Of a stretch of 64,000 nucleotides of DNA, positions 27,331 to 41,215 are shown one piece after another (positions within the stretch are counted from its first letter, which is position 1; each line of letters opens with the position of its first letter). This DNA is from Colletotrichum lupini (taxonomy: Eukaryota > Ascomycota > Sordariomycetes > Glomerellales > Glomerellaceae), in the NCBI RefSeq assembly GCF_023278565.1, contig NC_064677.1, positions 3,224,001 to 3,288,000 on the forward strand. The letters are read 5' to 3'. The notes under the pieces are model-generated. The model saw nothing but the letters and a program-made list of their open reading frames with translations, had not been told where the DNA came from and ran no database searches. Position numbers and translations under genes: made by a program.

Positions 27331-30300
27331 AAACACGGATATTATAAATAGCTTAATAAGTAACCGAGCTTATTAAATTTAATAAAGTTAGTAAAGTAAC
27401 TTTATAAAGTTTATTAATTATAGTTACTAATCTAACGCGCAATTTTAATAATTTATATAAATAAGTACGTAGCGTATTATTTTAATAAATAAGGGTATTA
27501 AAGCGGGGTACGAAATTACGGTAGAGTATCCTAAAAGTACTAATATAATTTAAATAAAAAATATTTCTATAAAAGGTTAAATTACTAAGAATAGAGTATA
27601 CCTCGGCGGGGAGAAATAGCTCTACGGAGTCGTTAGTTTAAGTATAATATAAAAAGATTAATAAAGTAGTAAATAAGGTTTAAATAAACTATACGGACGA
27701 AGTAGCTATAAAAGTAGAATAAATAAAACGAGATTTTTATATTTAAAAAAAGATATTTCTTTTTTTATAAAATTCTTTTTTTTAATTTAGTTTCCTATCC
27801 TATAGCTTTTAGGACTTATTATAACGGCTTATATTATCCTATTAGCTCTATTTAACTTTAAAATATAGTTTTTAAGCTATACTAAGCCGGCTAACTTTTT
27901 AAAAGCGCCCCGAACGGGGACTACCCTTACGAACCGCTCGTATATACTAGTTAAAAAGGCTACTTTACTTATTTAGGCCGTATTTTATATTTAACGTACT
28001 ACCTTAACTAACCTCTTATTTAAAAAATAAAGCTTATTTATTATTATAACTAATTTAAAAGGGGTAAAATAGTATAATACTACGAGGCTATATTAAAATA
28101 ACGCCTTATACTTATTAATCCCTTAGCTAGAGGGGCGAGTACTTAATTACCCTAAGAGGGAACTCTAATTTTAATAAACCTAAACTCTCTTACCCCTATA
28201 ACTACGGCCGGTCCTAATCCTCGGCTACTTTTTAATAAATAATAAGGGGACTTTTAGCCTCTAACCTCGTAATTTACTTAGATAGGTTAATACTTATTAA
28301 AAGCGTAGTAAGCTATAAGTATATAATATATTATAGCCCTTAAGTTATTATAAAAAGCTATAGTTATAAAAGTTTTTAATACTAAAGCTAAAGGAGCCCG
28401 GTAAGGCCTATAATAAGTACTTTACTTAGTTGCTTCTTTTATTATATTAATATATATTTATTTTAAATATATTTCTACCCTAAACCTTATTTTAAGCTTT
28501 AGTAGCTCTCTGAGTAGCTCGTAAATAATAATATAAAAAATTATCGACGCTTAGTAAATAAGGAATATAAATATTACTAGTCGCCTAAATATACCTAAAT
28601 TTTTAAAAACGAATTAGTTAATAAGTTTATAAAAAGAAAGGCTACCTTTTTAATACTTAACTTTTTATTATTAGTTTTATATACTAAAATAATAAATAAA
28701 GTTAAAACGTATACTTAGAGCTATTCTTAGTAATAGTAAAATAAGTCTTAGTAGAAGTATAAACTAGGTACGTAAGAACTACCGTAGTCCTTAGATATAC
28801 CTTAGAACTAAACTTACTTTATACTCTTTAGTATTACTTCTTAACTACGCACTCTAGTTATAGATACTTCTACTCTTATTATAAGCGCTTTAAGTATAAA
28901 AGTAACTTTAAATAAAACTATAAATAGAAACTATTGCTAACTTATTTAGTATATTATTTAAAAAACCGCTATATTTAAGATATATAGTTAATTCCTAGGA
29001 TTACGAAAAACCCGGGGCTACTATTACTACTTTTAATAAGCTAAGTTAAAGCGTACTAAAATACTTAGTATAAGACCTAGGTACGTTTAAGAAGTTTAAA
29101 TAAGTAACGTACTATTATAAAGCTTACTTATTATAAATATAGCGTTAGCGAGCCTAAGACGATACGCTTTAATATTCTTTTATATACTTATTAATAATAT
29201 TAAGCCCCTATTCTTCCTTACCCCCTTCTTTAGTACCTAGAATTCTTAAATAATTTGAAATAGCATTAAAAAATATATAACTAACTCGTAAGTAATTAAG
29301 CCTATAAGAGGAGGTTTTTCTTTAGTAGTGCGTCGCTATTTATATTAAATATAGGGTTATTAAAAAGTTATTCGCTTTAACTAAGCTAAGAGACCTTTAT
29401 TAATATACTTTTTAAGACTAATAAGGCTAGAGGATTAATAATTAGTCCCTAATCTAGGTATAAGAGGAAAAGTATATTAGATTATTATTAAGTAGTTACT
29501 AATATAACCCGACTTTACTAACTTATATTAAATTCCTACTCGCTTATAAATCTACTTACTAAACTACTTAGGACGATAGAGTAATATAAATAATATATTA
29601 TATAGAAATATTAAACTCTATATAGAGGCTTACTAAATCGGGATCATTTTAACGTTATAAAAGTAAAATAATTACCTCTTTAAAATAAAGGAAAGAAGGA
29701 CTGTAGTAATAATAAAACTTTTACGTCGTAAGGTACGAGTAAAAATAAATAAGGAAATTAACTTTTCTAACTAACTTTAATAAATTATACTAAGACTTTA
29801 TAGGCTAACGTAATATCTAATTTGATTAAAAAGCCTTATTATTTATACTACTTAGCTCGTATATAATATATCCTACCTAATAGTAAACACTAGCTCTAAT
29901 AGAGTTCTTAAGTACTTTATAAAGATTAATTACTAAAAGGCCTCTTTAAACTTAGAATCTAAGCTAAAACTACGTAATATTACTCTTAGTTTACTTTTTT
30001 AAACTCGTAATAAAACTAACGTTAAATTAAGCTAGTCCTTTATAATATTACTTTAGGGACTAAATTAATATTATTAAGTTTTTTTAAGGACCTTAATATA
30101 GTATATTAGCGTTACGCTTAATAGCTAACTTTTAAAAAAAAAGAGGAAACTTAATTATTTTAAGTATTCCCTATGCTCGGACGTAAGGACTCGGATAATA
30201 GTAAAATATATAAGTAAACTTAACGAGAATAAGACTAATCTAAGTAGCCCGACTATTCTTAAGTATTATATACGAGACTTACGAAATATAAGTAATAAAA

Positions 30301-30419
30301 CCTTCGGCTATTCTTATTTAATATAATATATAAGCCGTTTTTATATTTTTATGATATATTTATATAAACGCTTTATAAGCTATATCGTTTATTTAAAAAA
30401 GTGCTTATAACTACTACTA
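27331..30419. other. Unassigned RIPed sequence
   Basis: No domain was recognised on either strand. Parts of 29,640-30,400 may be the upstream part of relic U2 in the + direction, but the frame is not continuous there. Confidence 0.35.
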
Positions 30420-31260
30420 ATCCCTTAAGAACTAGTATTTAAATAAATCTAAAATTACTAAGTACGATTATTATTAAAAGCTCTCAATCGACTATTTTTA
30501 TAGCCCGCTACGTTAGTTAAAAAGACTAACTAAGTAGTATTATAATAAAATAGCTACTTAATTAATACCGTTAGCCTCCTATAACTCCTTAAAATCGTCT
30601 AATATAATAATTTAAATAAAACTACTTAATACGGTTCTATTTAATATTAACAATCTGAGTAGCTTTAATATTAAGCTAAAAATAATACTAAGATATTTAA
30701 TAATATATATAGTAAAGTTAAATAACTTTAAGAGTTTATAACCCTTATAAGCTAATAATTTAAGTATAGCTACGATAAATTAGATTAGTATATACCCGCT
30801 TAGATACTTAAATTACTAACTTAATATAATAGAAATATAACTTAACGAGATATCTCTTAAAAATCCTACAATAATTAGCTCTTTAACTAGTAATATAAAA
30901 AATAGCTAGGTATTCATATACGACCTAACCTCTATTAATAATTACTTTAAGTCGTTTATTTATAATACCCTCTCGCTCCTACTAGAGGCCTTTCGAGAGC
31001 CCTCGGACGTAGCGCTTAGAGACTTATTAATACTTAATCTCTAGTATTTATAAAACGTACTACGGTAATATAATATATAGAAGGCTTCTTACCCTTAATT
31101 AAAACATTTTATAGCCCCTTATTAACGTAATAAAAAGTCTTTTATAATATAATTTAAGTATAAACTAATTACGGTTAACGTCTCTATTATCTTAATAAGT
31201 TACCTATCCCCGCTCTCTTAGTTTCGCTAGCAAAATAACGGATATTTTTCTATAAAAACG
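30420..31260 (+). pseudogene. Unidentified coding relic U2
   Basis: The + strand is readable for about 280 codons with RIP-type stops only. The best-preserved part, at about 30,960-31,080, reads EAFREPSDVALRDLLILN. A run of codons without CA or TG contexts probably escaped damage there. The segment before it (about 30,640-30,950) is also open and rich in Leu, Ile and Asn. I recognise no family. No zinc knuckle, RT or DDE motif was found. Confidence 0.45.
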
Positions 31261-32639
31261 ACTATGCCTTATATTTAAATAGGACTTTGTATATTAAAAT
31301 TATACTAAAATACGTTATATAGCTTATAACCGGCTATATAATTAGGAAATAAACGACCTTAGCTGTATAATTAGTATATAATTATATAAAGTAGTAATAG
31401 CCTATAGGGTAAATAGAACGTATAGTAATTACTAAGAAGGATTCGGGGGACGTTAAGTAGAGATAATATAATAGAACCTAGAACTATACTACTAAGTTAT
31501 ATAAATAAATAAATAAACACCTCATTTATTTAAAGCTATTTTAAGTACTTAATATTACGGGTCGGTTATATAATAGCTTAGAGTTCGGTCTAACGATCGA
31601 ATATTATACCTTTTAGCCCGCTAGCTTAATAATAGTAAATCTAAGTACTATCGTTTTGTTATAACTTATATAGCTCTATTATAAAGTTTCGTAAAATAGT
31701 TATTACGACTTAATAAAGAACTAGGTCGTACCTTACTAATACTTAATAACTATAGCGCACTATATAATTTAATTAAATTAAGTATATCTTACTTAGTTTC
31801 GGCCGCTTTGGTTAGCTATATAGTTAAAAGGGTTATTAAAAGCTAATAACGCGAGAAACTTAATTTTATACAATTATATAAATAAATAGCAGTCCTCTCG
31901 ACTAGCAAATCTAAAAGACTTATTATTAATATCCCTATTATAGGGTAATTAGTTCGAACCGTGGGTTAACAAAGAGTTTAATTAGACTATATAAACCTTT
32001 ACGTAAATATAAAAAGGAGGTTCTAACTATAAGTTAAGTAGGCCGTGATAATTAGAAATAGGGGCCGTAATTAGCCCCTGCGCGATCGGCTATACGCTAA
32101 GGTCGAATTAAACTTCTAATCCGATAATTATCCTTTTTATATTAGTAAATACTATTAATAATACGTACGTTATTATACCGTAAAAGAACCTATAAGTATT
32201 AATACGAGCCCTTTTTTTACTACGTTTCTATCCCACGACTTTAATAGCCCTCTATCTTTTTTTAAGCTTACTTTTATTATAAAAAGACTACTTAAAGAGC
32301 TATATTATTAAGTAGTCTAAAGGCAAAATACTTATATTAACTATAGAATCTATATTATATAAAATAGTTAGTTAAACTATAAGCGTGCTCTTAGAAATAA
32401 TAAAAATAATATATATTTATAGCTTAATAAAAATAGTAAGCTTTATAATTTATATATCTGCGCGGATAGAGGATACTTAATTCTTAATTATATTAAATAT
32501 TACCCGGGATAATAAGCTCCTTACTAAGTAATATAACTTCTCCTTCTATTAGGGGTATAATATTACGTTTATTATTAGTAGCTATTTACCTTTTTATTAG
32601 CTTCGCTTACTAATTACCTCCCTCCCTAATACTCTTTTT
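31261..32639. other. Unassigned RIPed sequence
   Basis: No supported frame. A GTTCGAACC string near 31,951-31,960 was examined as a tRNA T-loop and rejected. The lower end may carry the 3' part of the ankyrin relic. Confidence 0.35.
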
Positions 32640-34060
32640 TTTATATTAGCGTCCCGCCTCTCTCTTTATTATTTTACTTACTATACTTATACTACTTCTA
32701 TATAATACTCTTTCTTTTTAATTAAAAAACCCTTATAATAACTAGCCCTAGCCTACTCTTTTTCGCGTTTCGTAATATATTTAAAACGCCCGTTTTTATT
32801 AAACTTACGCCGTACTTTAATATTTCTATAACGAAACGTATAATTACGCTTAATAGCTCTTATAAAAACCGTAATATAGTAGCGTTACTGCCCTAGGACG
32901 CTACTTAAAAATAATACGAATATAGTATATAAAATATTTTTAATAGCTTAGGCTCTCGCGTTAATAAGTTAATTATATTCTAGTAGTTTTATATATCTAT
33001 AAGCCGCGCTAGCTTATTAATAATATTATATAATACGGTATTATTTATCTTAATACTACGTTATAATAAGATCGATACTATTACGGGGTTACTATAATAT
33101 ATTAAAAGTGCTTAATTAAGAGTTGTTGCGCTATACGAGTTATACTTATTAATATCTATAAAACTTAAAAAAAGTAGTATCTCGGCCTCTTAGTAGTACC
33201 TCTCTTAAAATAACTTTAGTAATAAAGGTCTTATTCAGTTATAGCGTATTAATATATAAACCCCCTCGTTTAGGTTAGTACCTAATTTAAAGAGGATTTC
33301 GATAAGCCGTTATTTTATTAATACCGTCTTATTATTCGTTTTTTTAACTCGGGCTAGGAGCGCGAGCTCGAGCGGCTTTTAATTAAATATATAAATTATT
33401 AAGTCGGCCCCCTTAACTAATCTATTTAGCTCGCCCGTAGCGTCCGCTATAGTTTTTAATAGTACTAAAGTAATAGAGAATATACTATTTTCATATATTA
33501 TATTAAGGGCCGTTATGCGCTATATATTGATTATTATAAGCTAGTTTATATTAATATTAAATTACGCTAGCTAGTTTATAACCGTTTTAAGTAATAGAGA
33601 TAATAAGGAGTAAATTAGTAGCGTATCCCCGTTATTATTAGCCTCGTTTATTTCTATCTCTTTTTTATTAATAAAGTACGTAATTACTTTAATAAGCCCG
33701 GCGGTAACGGGTTAATAAAAAGTGTTAATATTAAACTTAAAAAACTTAAGCCGTGCGCCGTGCTAAAAAAGAACTATAAACGTCTTAGCGTTTTTATTAA
33801 AAAAAATAGGAAAACGGGAGTATAAAGCTAGTAGTCCGGGACCTTATTAATATTAGTATTATAATTAAAAAGAAACGATATAATATTAGTATAGCTTTTA
33901 GAAACGGCTAGATATAGGGCTATAACGAGAAAAGGGCTATATTAATAGTTTTTAGTTATATATATAGTAGTTAGTTTATTATAGTTAGTGCCGACTTAGA
34001 AAGTATATTAGAGCGTAGTAAGGGCTACCCGTATATTTCTATAATTAGTAATAGTATTAA
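32640..34060 (-). pseudogene. Ankyrin-repeat protein relic
   Basis: On the - strand the frame shows repeated helix-turn-helix units with ankyrin landmarks. Near 33,545-33,650 NNNGDTLLIYSLLSLLLKTV is followed by a FNININ loop. Near 33,420-33,530 ITALNIIYEN is followed by LVLLKTIADATGE. Near 33,010-33,130 ATTLN, a stop, then ALLIYYSNPVIVSIL. Near 33,880-34,000 the pattern continues in another frame (PFLVIALYLAVSKSYTNII, then NTNINKVPDY), so an indel lies near 33,800-33,850. Ankyrin repeats bind proteins and are common in fungal accessory genes. Start, end and any N-terminal domain are not resolved. No transposon domain is attached to it. Confidence 0.65.
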
Positions 34061-37000
34061 AAACGGCGGAGTATTTCCTTATTTTTATATTATTTTTATA
34101 AAGTTTAGGATTAAAGAACGAATACTAAGTACGCGAGTATTATGCAAATACGGACTAGTTATAGAGCTCGTTATAATTAAAGATATATTGCGCTATATTT
34201 AGGGATATTAACTCTATATAAATAGATTTTATAATAAGTAATATTTATTATACTAAGCGATATAATATAATTTATAATAAAAATACGGTATAATAAGAAT
34301 ACGAGGTAGTTATACTATTATTATAGGCTTACTAACTTTATATTTAATATAAGAATTTAGACTTCGTCCTATAGGACGGCGCTTTACGCTAGAAGTATTT
34401 TATATATTATAGATCTAGAGTTAACTATCTTATTTAAAAAATGTTTTAAGTTCTGCTATTTAGGCACTACGATACTTCTTTTAGTTATAAAAAAGATATC
34501 TCGTTTATCTTCTATATAAATAGTACCGTTTTTTATAAGTAATCTTTAGCTTTTTTAAACGTAGGTTAAAAATAGGTTTAGGATATCGGGCTATTTAAAA
34601 AGAGCTTATGGCTCCGGTTTGGGTAGATAATAATACTAAACGTATATATAGTACGTCGGCTTTAGACGCCTAGCCCTCGTAAGACTAATAAAACCTAAAT
34701 AGGCCTTTACTATATAGTATTATGCATATGTTACTCTATCTCTTATAAATATTCTTAATATTTAAAAAGCCGAGAATTAGTATAATAAGCCTCTATAAAC
34801 TTTAAGTAATAGTTATAACGACTAATTTATAAATAAAAGTATAAGTTAGGATAGTAAACGATAATATAAGTAATAGCGCGTAATTAAAAGCTCTTTAAAA
34901 ATATTTATAATCGGCTTCTATAATAGCTATATTCTCTTAATATAAATTATAATGGTTTATAAACGGGAAAGATATTAAGCCTAGACTATATAGGTTAAGT
35001 TTGGGTAAATAAAATATATTATAAAGAGGAAGTAATATAGTATATATATAATTAATACTATAATTATTTAGTATCCGGAAGTTATTCTTTAGGAACATGC
35101 CTAACTTTGTACTATAAAAACCTCTAATAAATAATAGTACGCTTATACGTATTATTACGTCGTTTCTACGGAGTTTATACTAGGCTCTTTTTAATAACCC
35201 GTATCGATATTTATAAGCCGGAATTATATATTCTTAAAAACATAATTAAAGGCCTTTATATATACTAAGAGGCCTTCTTTTTATATATTTAGTTTCTAAC
35301 TCCTACTTATATACTTAGAAATTAAGATTTAAAAATTAAGCTAAAAAGGTATTACTACTTTTTTAATATAAGTCGTTTTTAGTGTTAGAATAAAGATCTC
35401 GCTTACTAATTAGCTTATTTATAATATCCGCTTTTAGCTCTTATTAAATATCGGTTCTAGCTATACTCCTTAGCTATGTACCGTTAATATTATTAAATAC
35501 TTTATATTCTAAGTTATTTATAATTTAAAATCTACGCCGTATTTTATATTAAAACTAGCGTTATCCTTAGCTATATAACGAGGATCTTACTTCTTTAATA
35601 CCCTTTTTATAAGATCTAAATCTAGCCTTTTGTAATCCGAACAGGGTTTTTCTATATATATACACCCTATTTATATAAATTATTAAGTATTATTAAAAAA
35701 CCCTTTGTAACTAGTCTACTTAGAAACGTAACTAAGACCTCTTTATTATTTAAGTTAAAACATAATACTTATTTAATACGCTCGATAGGGGTTTTTCCTT
35801 TTTAAGTAATAAGATATAGCTCTTATAATACGATTATTTACCTATCGCTTATAATAAGTAAAAAGCAGTATATATATACTAGTAATATATAAATCTCAAA
35901 TATACTATAGTTAATATTCATTATAAAGGGACCGTTCATACGTATTATAAGTTTAAAGCTTTATTTAGTATTCTTACTTTTAAAAATCGCCTTATTAAAT
36001 AAAACGCCTTATAAATAGAGGCTTTTATAAAAATATATATCGACCTTTCTCCTTTATAACTCTAATAAAGAGAGCAATAATATAAAAAAAAAAGGGGTTT
36101 ATATAAAGCGATTCGTATTAAAAAATAAGCTTTTTAATTAATATAACGTCTTTAGATATAATAGCTAATATTAATACCGTTCACTTTATAGTGGCTTAAT
36201 ATCTAATTAAGAAGAGCGAGGTAATATTTTTATATAAAATAATATATATTTATAGGAAAGCCTCTATAGAACGCTCGCTCTATCTTAGGATAGCTAGTTA
36301 TAATAATACGATTATTATTAACTCTTTCAATTAGAACTTAAATAATCTTTACGTAAGGTCTACTAAGCGTAGTATCCCTAGGCTAAACTTATTAATTATA
36401 CAGAAGTATCGTAGTTATTACAATTATATTGCTAGATCTCTTTACAATAAATACGTATCGAGGCGCGCTATAAAAAATAAAATAAAAATAAGTAATTAGT
36501 AAAAGGCTATTTTATGAGCCCGTATATAAAAATATAAAGTTCTTCTACGGATCGTAGACTTATTAATATATAAATTCTAATATTAATAACTTTATACACA
36601 ACTATAATAATAAAAAATAATATTTATAAATCGTTAAATCCTATCTAGCTTTTTAAAAGCGCATAGCCTAGTCCGCTAGGCTTATAATATATTATATATA
36701 TACCGATTTAAAACTTATTTATACGATCCGTAATAAATATATAAATAATACTATATTAGATTTTCTAGCTAGTTAATTTATATATATACTAGTACGAGCT
36801 TATATATTATCTTTTATACTTTCTACTTATCTTTTCTAATCTCGGGCTATTACTATATAATATATTATTTAATTATATCTTTCAATTATACAATAGAGTA
36901 TAGTACATAATATATATATACTACCTAGATTAATTCTTCCTTTTTAAAATAGCTAGTATAAATACTATAAGTACGGATATATAAGCTTAATTAAGTAATA

Positions 37001-37559
37001 TTAATAGCTATATAACTTATTTTAAATAGTAAAAAGTCCGAGTTATACCTCTTCCGCTTTCGTTAATAGCTCTAATTAAAATCCCTCTTATTTTTAAATA
37101 ATAACGAGCTTCTTCGCGCCGTATAGTTAAAAACTAAAAGCTTATTATTATAGTATTTTAAATAAATCTTTTTATTTACGCTTTATCCATTTAATAACAA
37201 AGTACGTATAATTATTTGATATATATAATTAGTCCTAAATTAATAAGTATAGCTTCCTATTTTACTTCTTTAATAACTATTAAATCCCATTATTCGGGCT
37301 ACTTATATCTAAACTTATATATTAATATCTATAAGTAATAACTCTACGTTCTTTTTAATAATAAATATATTAAAAGCCGATTTTAGCTACCATTATAAAA
37401 AAGTTATAATAAAGTTTAGAAAACGAGTAATTATAAAATAGACTTAAATACGGCTCTATTACTACTTAGTACCTAACGTATTTATATAATATACTTATTT
37501 AAAAAGGGATATATTAAGTAGAGTAGAACAATAAGAAAATAATAAATTAGACTTATTAT
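34061..37559. other. Unassigned RIPed sequence
   Basis: This lies on the 5' side of the ankyrin relic and may hold its N-terminal part on the - strand, but I could not follow a frame. Microsatellite-like TA runs occur. No other domain was recognised. Confidence 0.35.
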
Positions 37560-39480
37560 TTACTTTATAATACGTTAATAATACGGTACTATTATAACCC
37601 GTATTTAAAAAATCATAGCTTCCCGTTAGTAATAGCTAAAGAAAAAAAATAGAACTAACGAGAACTATAATAAAACGGTTAAAAATATTATATAGTATTA
37701 TAAAGAAATACGATAATAGTACGGGGCCGATATATATCTAAGTCCGCTTTAAAGATAAGTATTATAAATATACGTCTTTTAATAAGCATAATTTCCCTAA
37801 ATCTCGTACTAAGTTAGTAAGTTTAATTATATTATAGCCCTTTTAAACTACCTTTAAGGCTAAGGTTTAGGAAAAAACGATTTACCCAGTTCCTATAACA
37901 AAATCGCTACTAGACTATAAAAAAAAAAGATCTTAGTATAATGTCAAAAGTTAACTTAATATAAATAGCGGTTAAGTATAATAATATAACTATTTAGTAG
38001 AGGATCGTAATTATAATAATACTTATTTCTTTTATATATTTACTATATTGCCCGAATTAGTACGTATACTTAGTATATCGCTCTCCTCGTATCCCCTAAT
38101 TCTTACTATCTTTATAAAAAAAGCAGTGGGCAATATACTTACTACCCTTTAAATAAACTTATTACTTTTTATTAGTTTCACACCGCTTCGCAATTAATTA
38201 GAAAACATAAATAAAGACCCGTTCGCTTATATATTAGCCAAAATATACTAGTAATTAATCCGTCCGAGTTTTTTAGCTAAGTCTGTATAAATTATATAAC
38301 TATAATAATCTTAAAGTCCCTAGGTATAAAGTAGTCTAACCCGAAGAAATCTCTACTTTTACTTAATACTAACAAAACGCTAACGAATATAAATTAATAA
38401 AATAACTATAATATAGTTACGTTAAACCGGCGAGGTATATAACTCGTATAATAATAGGCCTTTTTACGTACGTAATATATATATAGAGCGTACGTAAGTT
38501 ATAATATAACGACGCCTCTTTTTAAATAGTCTAATTTATAAAAAAACGGCTTACTTATTAATAAGGATACTAGGGATTACTTAGTATTATAATAAGATCC
38601 GTTCTATACTATAAGCTAGCCTAAATACTTTCTTATTACTTTCTAACCCTTAAAAAACTAAATATATACCTTATTAACTATACTAACTAAAGATATTATA
38701 AGCTAAATAAGATATACCGAGGATTTAGCTAAGTTTTTATAAAAAAACGTACTAATAGAAAATAAGAATACGCTAAGGTAGTAAAGTAATAAACCTAGCT
38801 TATTTTACTTAACGAATATCTTCTTACTTATTATTCCCTAGCTTTTATTAAATTTACTATTAAAATAGACCGCAAACTAACTTTTAAAAACTCTATTATA
38901 AATCTGTAAAATAGGTTATATCTCGCTAGTCTCTACCTATAGCTTAACTTCGTACTAACTAAGTATTACCTTTAGTACCTCTTACTATACTCCCTTACTA
39001 ACCGACGCTATTTTAGAAGTATATCGTTCCTATTTAGCTAAAAAAGCAGGATTATAAAGCGTAAGACTACTAATAAAAAAGCTATTGAGGGCCCTATTAA
39101 AATAATTATAAATAAGCTTAAAAAAGTAAAAGAAGTCTAAAGTACGGTTAATTTAGTTAACGGACTCATTTTTAAAAACCACCCGTATACGCTTAGCGAC
39201 GTAGTAATAAAAGTTATTAATTATAAATCCTATTAATACCTCCCTCTATAACGTATAATAATAAATCGATTTCAAATAGTTACGGGCCGTTAGATTTGTA
39301 TTTACTATATTAAAGATAATAACGACTCGAGTAGCTCTTTAATACTCTATATTCTTAAGTATAAATTATTACGTTAACTTCTTATGTACTACTTACTTAA
39401 CTCTTTATATATTACCTACGTACTATGTATACTTAATAAATATATATAAAGAAGTAATAAACTAAAAAATAATATTAATA
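37560..39480 (+). pseudogene. Unidentified coding relic U3 (about 640 codons)
   Basis: A long + strand frame is readable with TAA/TAG stops only. Well-preserved parts include VQSTVNLVNGLIFKNHPYTL near 39,135-39,200 and a segment near 38,960-39,060 reading LTNRRYFRSISFLFS. The length and even composition suggest a large single protein. I see no DEAD-box, P-loop, RT or DDE signature. It could be a transposase of a poorly known fungal DNA transposon or cargo of a larger element. Confidence 0.45.
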
Positions 39481-40549
39481 TTAATTAACCTAGACGCGCG
39501 GTTTTAATATTATATAAAGAGGCTTATTATAGCCGCTATTATATATAGACCTATTATTAATAATTAAAGGCTTATTTAAGTACGGTTTATTAATAATAGT
39601 TAAAGTAATCGTATTTATAAGGCTTAACTAGTACGAGTTTAAAACGCTTCCTTTTTATTTAGCGGAGCCTTTTATAAAAGTAAAAGCCCACTTTAAGTAT
39701 ACCGACCTCCGTACGGTAGTTATTTAATACTTAACCCTTAGTTTAATTACTCTCGGCATACTAAGTAAGAAGTATAAATACTATTATCCCCTATAATATA
39801 AATAAGCTAATATAATTATATAATATAAAACGCCCCCTCCCGTAAATAGCTAAAATATAAACGTAAATTTTTAAATAAGTATTAATAAAGCTTAATATTA
39901 CTTCTTAAAATATAAATAAATAGCTTTAAATTCCTAAAAGTATAAATAAACCGCTATTTTATAAACCGCTCCTTATTAACTATAGAATTCGCCCTTTAAA
40001 TTTTTTAAAATAGCCTCTTTTATAACGTATAAAGGGTATACTTTAATAATTAACGTCTCTATAACTTTTTTATAAATTATAATATAAAACTTACCTCCGT
40101 TCTTTTAAATAGCCTTACGTAGTTATATTAAAACTATAACTAACTTATAAAAGTTAAATAAATACGTTTCTTCCTAACCCGTAAATAAAGCCGCCGTATT
40201 AATAATTTTTAAGTTTTTAAAAGTTCTATTTATATACTATTTAAGGATAAGCTAGGGCGTTTTACTAAACTAAAACTATAGTATATATACCCCTAGGCTC
40301 TTATATTTAGCTATTATCTTAATTTCTATAGCATTTACTTAAGCTATTAATACTCGTTATATTAATTATCAACTAGTAAAAGTATTTTTTCCTTAGCTAT
40401 TATCGGCCTATAATCGACTTATTATACGTACTAAAAATTATAAAATACTACCCTCCTCGACCTCCCGCTAGTAATATATATTTATTTTAAAACGCACGGT
40501 ATATATAAAATCTTATAACTAATATTAAACAGCCTAGTAATACGCCGTA
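39481..40549. other. Unassigned RIPed sequence between relics U3 and U4
   Basis: Short + strand open pieces occur but do not join. No domain was recognised. Confidence 0.35.
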
Positions 40550-41215
40550 TTATATTTTAACCTAGGCAGGTATTAAATAAGGGTACGCTCGAAATTCCTA
40601 CCCCACTTAGAATTTTTTAAACCGCTAGTTAGCTTATTAACAGTCTTTTTATAACGCTCGATAATTAAGGTATAATAAATTAAATATTAATTAAATTAAA
40701 AACTATTTTATTACTACCCTTAGTAAAAGTTAAAAAGCTTTTTAAAACTATTTCGAATTATTAAAATATTAACTTTATTAAAGCAGAATAATAAGTTTAT
40801 TAATACTATAGCGCGAAATAATAGCTTAAAAAAATATTTAAATTACGCGCCGTACTATTATTTATTAAGCGCGTAGCCTAGTTTTTAAATACCGTAATTA
40901 ATAAGGAAACCTCTTATAAAACCGCCGCAAAGCTTATTAATAATTAGTTATATAGTATTATCCTTAAGTACTTAAGGCCTACTATATATATGTATTTTTA
41001 GATTCTAACTAGCTTTTTAATTATAAATATAAACTAGCTCGGAATTTACTATACTAAATACTATAAAGTCCGATAGTTCTATAAAATATTTAATATAGTA
41101 AATTACCTAGCTATTTATTACGGTCTCCTATATTTATACGTTACGCTTAGGGAAAATAGGATTTAGGTAGGGTTTCCCTATCTCTCTTTTTTATAAGTAT
41201 TCGTTCTTCTCTATT
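40550..41215 (+). pseudogene. Unidentified coding relic U4
   Basis: The + strand is open for about 220 codons with very few stops. It includes LFIKRVAQFLNTVINKETSY near 40,860-40,920 and a tail near 41,110-41,150 reading LAIYYGLLYLYVTL. It lies in the same direction as U3 and 1 kb downstream, so it may be the C-terminal part of the same gene or its neighbour. Family unknown. Confidence 0.45.

Noticed and set aside
31951..31960. GTTCGAACC resembling a tRNA T-loop
   Set aside because: No matching acceptor, D or anticodon stems are found around it.
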